The notes under the pieces are model-generated. The model ran no database searches. It was given only the letters and a program-made list of their open reading frames with translations, and was not told the DNA's origin. Of a stretch of DNA of 41,705 nt, positions 37,938 through 41,705 are shown one piece after another. Position 1 is the first letter of the stretch. Each line of letters opens with the position of its first letter. Made by a program: the position numbers and the translations under genes. This stretch comes from an uncultured Prevotella sp. (GTDB lineage Bacteria > Bacteroidota > Bacteroidia > Bacteroidales > Bacteroidaceae): NCBI GenBank assembly GCA_905236815.1, contig CAJOPE010000077.1:1-41705 (forward strand), given 5' to 3'.

Positions 37938-39359
37938 ATGAAAAAATTATCATTATATATTCTCACACTCGCAGGACTCTTAATGAGTTCCTGCGGAAGT
38001 GACGACTATGTGTCATGGGCAGATCCACAGTCTTACTCTGAAAATGCAGTAACTATCCCTGGATATCAGGCAAGCGAGGTCGGAGCTGTAAATCTTGCAA
38101 AAGTAGAAGATGACAGTGTCGCTATCTATAACCTGAGTGAAGCTGCTCTCCCTGAAGATTATATTCTGGGCAATAGCAGAATCGTTCTTACAGCAAAAGA
38201 TGCAAAAGAGGCAACTGTCGAAACTGTAGCAACAACAGTTAATGGTAAGGCTGCAAAGGCTGATCTTCAGACACTCATTGAGAAAGCATTCGGTAAAGCT
38301 CCTACTGCTCGAACTTTTGAAGGACAGGTTTACACCAATGCTATCAAAGATGGTCAGAGTGTTTTGGTGGATGCAGGTAAGGTAAACGTTACTGTTACTC
38401 CAAATGCTCCATTCGTATCTGCAGGCTATTATGTAGTAGGCGGTACTCTCGACTGGGCTGCTTCTGCAAAGGACAAGACTCAGAAGTTCACTCACAGCGA
38501 GACCAACGTATACGACGACCCTACCTTTACTATTACAATTCCTGCAGCTGCTAGTGGCGATACATGGTTTGCTCTTGCAAGCGAAGAAGCATGTAATGCT
38601 ATTACAGAAAAGAATGACTGGAGCCAGCTCTTTGGTACTACAGTTGGTAATGGTAAGAATGGTTTCAACCAGAACGAGAAATTTGCTACTCGTAGCGAAT
38701 TGAGCGATGATGGTTCTTTCTGTGTACCAGCTTCTACAGGTGCTAAGTATATCAAGATTACTATTAATGTATTCGAGAATACTTACGACATCGTTCCTAT
38801 GAACTATCAGGAATTCATGTATATGGCAGGTCATGCTAACGATTGGAAGCAGATTGACTACCTTCGCAGCGCTAACTTCGACGGAAAGTATACTGGTTTC
38901 ATGTACCTTGACCAGGATGGTTTCAAATTCTGTTCAAAGGCAGATTGGAGTGGTACCAACTATGGTGAGAATTTCTCTACAGATGGTGGTGCTGGCAATA
39001 TCACAATGAAAGAGGCTGATGGCTACTACAAGGTTGATGTTGACCTCACAACTAACAAGCTCGCCCTTACAGCAATCAAGACTATTGGTGTTATCGGTGA
39101 TGCTACTGAAGGTGGTTGGGACAGCGATCAGGATATGACTTACAACAAGACTAGTCGTGCTTGGGAAATCAGCAACTTGAAGTTGAAAGATGGTACTATC
39201 AAGTTCCGCGCCAACGATGGTTGGGATATCAACTGGGGTGGCGCCGCAAAGGCTCTCACTCAGGGTGGCGACAACTTGAAGGTAACTGCAGGTACTTATA
39301 GCATCAAGCTTTATGCATGGTGCGATGGTAAGGCTTACTGCGAAATCACCAAGAAGTAA
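37938..39359 (+). CDS. susF: SusF-like starch-binding lipoprotein
   Basis: A 473-residue lipoprotein, close to the length of B. thetaiotaomicron SusF. The lipobox is MSSC with Cys19, followed by GSDDY. Successive domains start near YYVVGGTLDW (about 155), FMYMAGHANDW (about 293) and IGVIGDATEGGWDS (about 378), with tryptophan patterns typical of SusE/SusF carbohydrate-binding modules. It would add multiple low-affinity starch contacts at the cell surface. An excellent terminator follows at 39391, separating susCDEF from the amylase gene. Confidence 0.86.
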   Translation: MKKLSLYILTLAGLLMSSCGSDDYVSWADPQSYSENAVTIPGYQASEVGAVNLAKVEDDSVAIYNLSEAALPEDYILGNSRIVLTAKDAKEATVETVATTVNGKAAKADLQTLIEKAFGKAPTARTFEGQVYTNAIKDGQSVLVDAGKVNVTVTPNAPFVSAGYYVVGGTLDWAASAKDKTQKFTHSETNVYDDPTFTITIPAAASGDTWFALASEEACNAITEKNDWSQLFGTTVGNGKNGFNQNEKFATRSELSDDGSFCVPASTGAKYIKITINVFENTYDIVPMNYQEFMYMAGHANDWKQIDYLRSANFDGKYTGFMYLDQDGFKFCSKADWSGTNYGENFSTDGGAGNITMKEADGYYKVDVDLTTNKLALTAIKTIGVIGDATEGGWDSDQDMTYNKTSRAWEISNLKLKDGTIKFRANDGWDINWGGAAKALTQGGDNLKVTAGTYSIKLYAWCDGKAYCEITKK

Positions 39360-39390
39360 TTCTCAAATGATTATATCATATTATCTGTTA

Positions 39391-39423
39391 AGCGACTCTC
39401 AGCAATGAGAGCCGCTTTTTTTA
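39391..39423 (+). terminator. Intrinsic terminator after susF
   Basis: The stem AGCGACTCTC (39391-39400) pairs with GAGAGCCGCT (39407-39416) with one mismatch. The inner CTCTCA/TGAGAG closes on a GCAA tetraloop. Eight T follow (39416-39423). It ends the susCDEF message. Confidence 0.92.
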
Positions 39424-39437
39424 TTCGCTTCAAACAG

Positions 39438-39463
39438 GGGATGTGCAAACGTTTGCGCATCCC
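39438..39463. promoter_or_regulatory. LacI-type operator before the amylase
   Basis: The core GCAAACGTTTGC (39445-39456) sits inside a 26-bp near-perfect palindrome whose arms continue to GGGATG and CATCCC, with one mismatch (T against C at the seventh position). Of the three operators in the window it has the longest dyad. Its centre is 69.5 bp upstream of the last base of the candidate -7 box. Confidence 0.85.
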
Positions 39464-39512
39464 TTTTCGCATTTGACACAATCGAACACCAACATTATAA
39501 TAAATAAATTAC

Positions 39513-39520
39513 TAATTTCG
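39513..39520 (+). promoter_or_regulatory. Candidate -7 box of the amylase
   Basis: TAATTTCG differs from TAnnTTTG at one base. AAATTAC, the same heptamer found before the malQ box, precedes or overlaps it. The start would be near 39527, with a leader of about 19 bases before the ATG at 39546. Confidence 0.5.
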
Positions 39521-39545
39521 CCCTTAGAAACTAATAACTTACATC

Positions 39546-41534
39546 ATGAAGAAAATATTTGCATTTGCTGTTGCACTGTTTGCATCAGTAAACTTAATGG
39601 CAACAGGATGGCCTACTAACTATGGCGGCGTGATGCTGCAGGGCTTTTCGTGGGACGCGTTCAGCGACTCACAATGGTCGATTCTCGAGAAGCAGGCTGG
39701 AGATTTCAACGGAATCTTCGACCTTATCTGGGTTCCTCAGAGTGGAAAGTGCCTTGAATCTTATCAGACTATGGGCTATACTCCTTTCTATTATTTCAAC
39801 CAGAACTCAAGTTTTGGTAGCGAGCAGGAGCTTCGCTCGATGATTAGTGTCTTCAAGAAGAACAACATCGGAACTATTGCTGATGTGGTTATCAATCACC
39901 ACAACACCGACGGCTGGTGGGGGTTCCCTGCTGAAACCTATAAGGGAAAAACTTATCAGTTTGCTACTACTGATATTGTTGCCAACGATGATGGTGGCAA
40001 TGTTGCCACTCAGGCCAAAAAGGATGGAGTGACATTGAGCAGTCACAACGATGATGGTACTGACTGGGGCGGTATGCGCGACCTTGACCATCAGAGTGCA
40101 AATGTACAGAATATCGTGAAGGCTTATGAGAACTTCCTTCTCAATGACCTCGGCTATGCAGGCTTCCGCTATGACATGGTAAAGGGATTTGCAGGTAGTC
40201 ACATCAAGGATTACAATACTGCTGCCAATGTAACCTACTCTGTAGGTGAATGCTGGGACGGAAACTCTACCATTATGAATTGGATTAATGCAACAGACAA
40301 AACGAGTGCTGCTTTCGATTTCCAGTTCAAGTATAATGTACGTGATGCTCAAAGTGCCGGCAACTGGAACAAGCTCTACAGCAACAACAACCTTATTCAC
40401 GATGCAAACTACCGTCAGTATGCTGTGACTTTCGTTGAAAATCATGATACTCAGGTAAGACCTGATGGTACTAGCAGCGATCCTGTAAGAAAAGATACTT
40501 TGGCAGTAAATGCCTATCTGCTTGCAATGCCAGGAACACCTTGTGTATTCTTCCCTCATTACAAGGCTTACAAGAAGGAGATCAAGAACATGATTCTTGC
40601 GCGTAAGGCTGCAGGCATCAATAACCAGAGCGAATACTTTTTCACCAACCCAGGCACATCTGCCTATACTAAGGTTACTACCGATGAAAAGCTGCTTGCA
40701 TTCATCGGTGCTTCTGGCGACGCAACAGCAGATGCTTCAGAGTGGCAGTTGGTTTTGAGTGGCTATAAATATAAGTATTTCCTGAGTAAGAGCCTCAACA
40801 CAGTTTGGGCTGACCAGCCTAATGGTATTTACAAGGAGGCCATCAATGTGAAATTGAACACAGTTTCTACTGACGCTAATGCCAAGATTGTTTATACCCT
40901 CGACGGAAGTGAGCCAACAGCAGCAAGCAAGCAACTCGCAAATGGTGCAAGTCTGAAGATTGGCGAGAGTGCCACCTTAAAGGCTGGTCTGCTCATCGGT
41001 TCTAAGGTTACAAATGTCATCACTCGCAAGTATGTTATCGACACTACTGTCTTCGAACCTTATACCATCAAGGTATATGTGAACATCGACAAGGCAGGAT
41101 GGGGCAACCTCGAAAGCATTAACTTCTGGACATGGGGTGGCGATGGCTCACACGCTCCTGCTAATTCTAGCTGGCCAGGTGATGCTGTAAGCAAGAAGGA
41201 AACTGTAAATGGAAAGACTTGGTTTGTAAAGGAATTCACTATCAACAGCGAGACTGATTTTGTTGATTTCGTATTCAGCAAGGCTTCTGGTTCACCACAG
41301 ACAGTTGACATTTCTAACATCAACCAAACCAAGTTCTACGAGGTTAGCAGCACTCAGGCTGGTGGCAAGAATGAACTGGTAGATGTAACTGCAGCAACAG
41401 GCATCGAAAAGATTGCTTCTAACGCATCAATATCTGCAAAGAGTGCAGTTGTTTACAACCTTGCAGGACAGCGCGTAGGAAACGATTATAAGGGCATTGT
41501 CGTTAAGAATGGTAAGAAGTATATTGCAAAATAA
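39546..41534 (+). CDS. Secreted alpha-amylase (GH13) with CBM26-like domain and C-terminal tag
   Basis: A 662-residue secreted endo-acting alpha-amylase that would open starch outside the cell. After the signal peptide (cut near LMA-TG) the barrel begins with GVMLQGFSWDAF, the pattern of small plant/archaeal-type amylases. Catalytic residues read as Asp210 (GFRYDMVKG), Glu235 (VGECWDG) and Asp301 (VENHDTQ). Residues about 430-495 form a chitobiase-C/FN3-like domain (IVYTLDGSEPTAAS). A CBM26-type starch-binding domain (about 500-600, with INFWTWGGDG and SSWPGDAV) follows. The last residues (YNLAGQRV, GIVVKNGKKYIAK) nearly repeat the end of the large GH43. It sits in the SusG position but lacks a lipobox, so it is not a simple SusG equivalent. 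It has its own operator and promoter. Confidence 0.93.
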   Translation: MKKIFAFAVALFASVNLMATGWPTNYGGVMLQGFSWDAFSDSQWSILEKQAGDFNGIFDLIWVPQSGKCLESYQTMGYTPFYYFNQNSSFGSEQELRSMISVFKKNNIGTIADVVINHHNTDGWWGFPAETYKGKTYQFATTDIVANDDGGNVATQAKKDGVTLSSHNDDGTDWGGMRDLDHQSANVQNIVKAYENFLLNDLGYAGFRYDMVKGFAGSHIKDYNTAANVTYSVGECWDGNSTIMNWINATDKTSAAFDFQFKYNVRDAQSAGNWNKLYSNNNLIHDANYRQYAVTFVENHDTQVRPDGTSSDPVRKDTLAVNAYLLAMPGTPCVFFPHYKAYKKEIKNMILARKAAGINNQSEYFFTNPGTSAYTKVTTDEKLLAFIGASGDATADASEWQLVLSGYKYKYFLSKSLNTVWADQPNGIYKEAINVKLNTVSTDANAKIVYTLDGSEPTAASKQLANGASLKIGESATLKAGLLIGSKVTNVITRKYVIDTTVFEPYTIKVYVNIDKAGWGNLESINFWTWGGDGSHAPANSSWPGDAVSKKETVNGKTWFVKEFTINSETDFVDFVFSKASGSPQTVDISNINQTKFYEVSSTQAGGKNELVDVTAATGIEKIASNASISAKSAVVYNLAGQRVGNDYKGIVVKNGKKYIAK

Positions 41535-41568
41535 TCTCTCCCACTCAGGAAGATTCTACTGATATTGG

Positions 41569-41609
41569 CCTCCCCAAGTTTTTTAATAAAACTTGGGGAG
41601 GTTTGTTTT
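41569..41609 (+). terminator. Intrinsic terminator after the amylase
   Basis: A perfect 14-bp stem, CCTCCCCAAGTTTT at 41569-41582 against 41588-41601, with a five-base loop is followed by TTTGTTTT. It lies 35 bases after the amylase stop and closes the starch locus. Confidence 0.9.
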
Positions 41610-41705
41610 CGAAGTAAATATGGGGCACAGAACGAAGCGTATAATGTAGAGAGGGGACGAAAAACACCGAAAGCCGTTTATTTACAAAGAGTTGCGAGGG
41701 TTGAG

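Noticed and set aside
38013..38834. 273-residue minus-strand open frame opposite susF
   Set aside because: It lies wholly inside susF, is cysteine- and serine-rich in the manner of antisense frames, and has no motif.
39807..40559. 250-residue minus-strand open frame opposite the amylase
   Set aside because: It lies entirely within the amylase barrel region, whose catalytic motifs are intact; this is an antisense shadow.
41610..41705. Start of another gene at the right edge
   Set aside because: After the terminator no start codon with a sustained open frame or ribosome-binding context can be supported in the last 96 bases.

Overview
The window looks like a chromosome segment from a gut Bacteroidota of the Prevotella/Segatella copri type. 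The basis is the SusC/SusD-type glycan loci, Bacteroidota-style -7 promoter boxes (TAnnTTTG), a hybrid-two-component-like sensor, short A-rich leaders, and gene products resembling Bacteroides thetaiotaomicron Sus proteins. No rRNA, tRNA, CRISPR array or intact insertion sequence was seen.

Layout. (1) 1-1099 is non-coding and full of repeats: a nested inverted-repeat element, a 22-bp palindromic tandem array and two further perfect inverted repeats. (2) 1100-5975 on the plus strand holds purL and a split chromate-transporter pair (overlapping ATGA), ended by a strong shared terminator. (3) 6014-16422 on the minus strand is an arabinan-type utilisation locus: SusC, SusD, a surface glycan-binding lipoprotein and two GH43 enzymes. 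A 900-bp non-coding region precedes it, with a cluster of GTGGAYA motifs, a possible small RNA and a second family of 22-bp palindromic repeats. (4) 17329-20280 (minus) encodes a membrane-spanning regulator that looks like a hybrid two-component system with the kinase and receiver removed. (5) 20340-31680 (minus) is a starch/maltodextrin processing run, transcribed lacI - MFS transporter - malQ (GH77) - susB (GH97) - pullulanase - susA (GH13). (6) 31917-41534 (plus), divergent from lacI, is susC-susD-susE-susF, a terminator, then a secreted alpha-amylase.

How they work together. The amylase and SusCDEF would cut, bind and import starch fragments at the cell surface. SusA, SusB and pullulanase would break them down in the periplasm, the MFS carrier would move sugars into the cytoplasm, and the GH77 enzyme would process maltose/maltodextrin there. 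Three copies of a GCAAACGTTTGC palindrome, probably bound by the LacI-type protein, lie before malQ, before susC and before the amylase. Each is centred 68.5-69.5 bp upstream of the last base of a candidate -7 box. That fixed upstream position suggests activation rather than simple blocking.

The strongest leads are: the fixed-spacing LacI-type regulon; the kinase-less sensor next to a five-copy motif cluster; a putative carbohydrate-binding module present three times across the large GH43 and the arabinan lipoprotein; a hairpin that seems to end the starch operon while carrying the regulator's promoter box; and two families of 22-bp palindromic repeats. All family assignments come from reading motifs; no database search was run.
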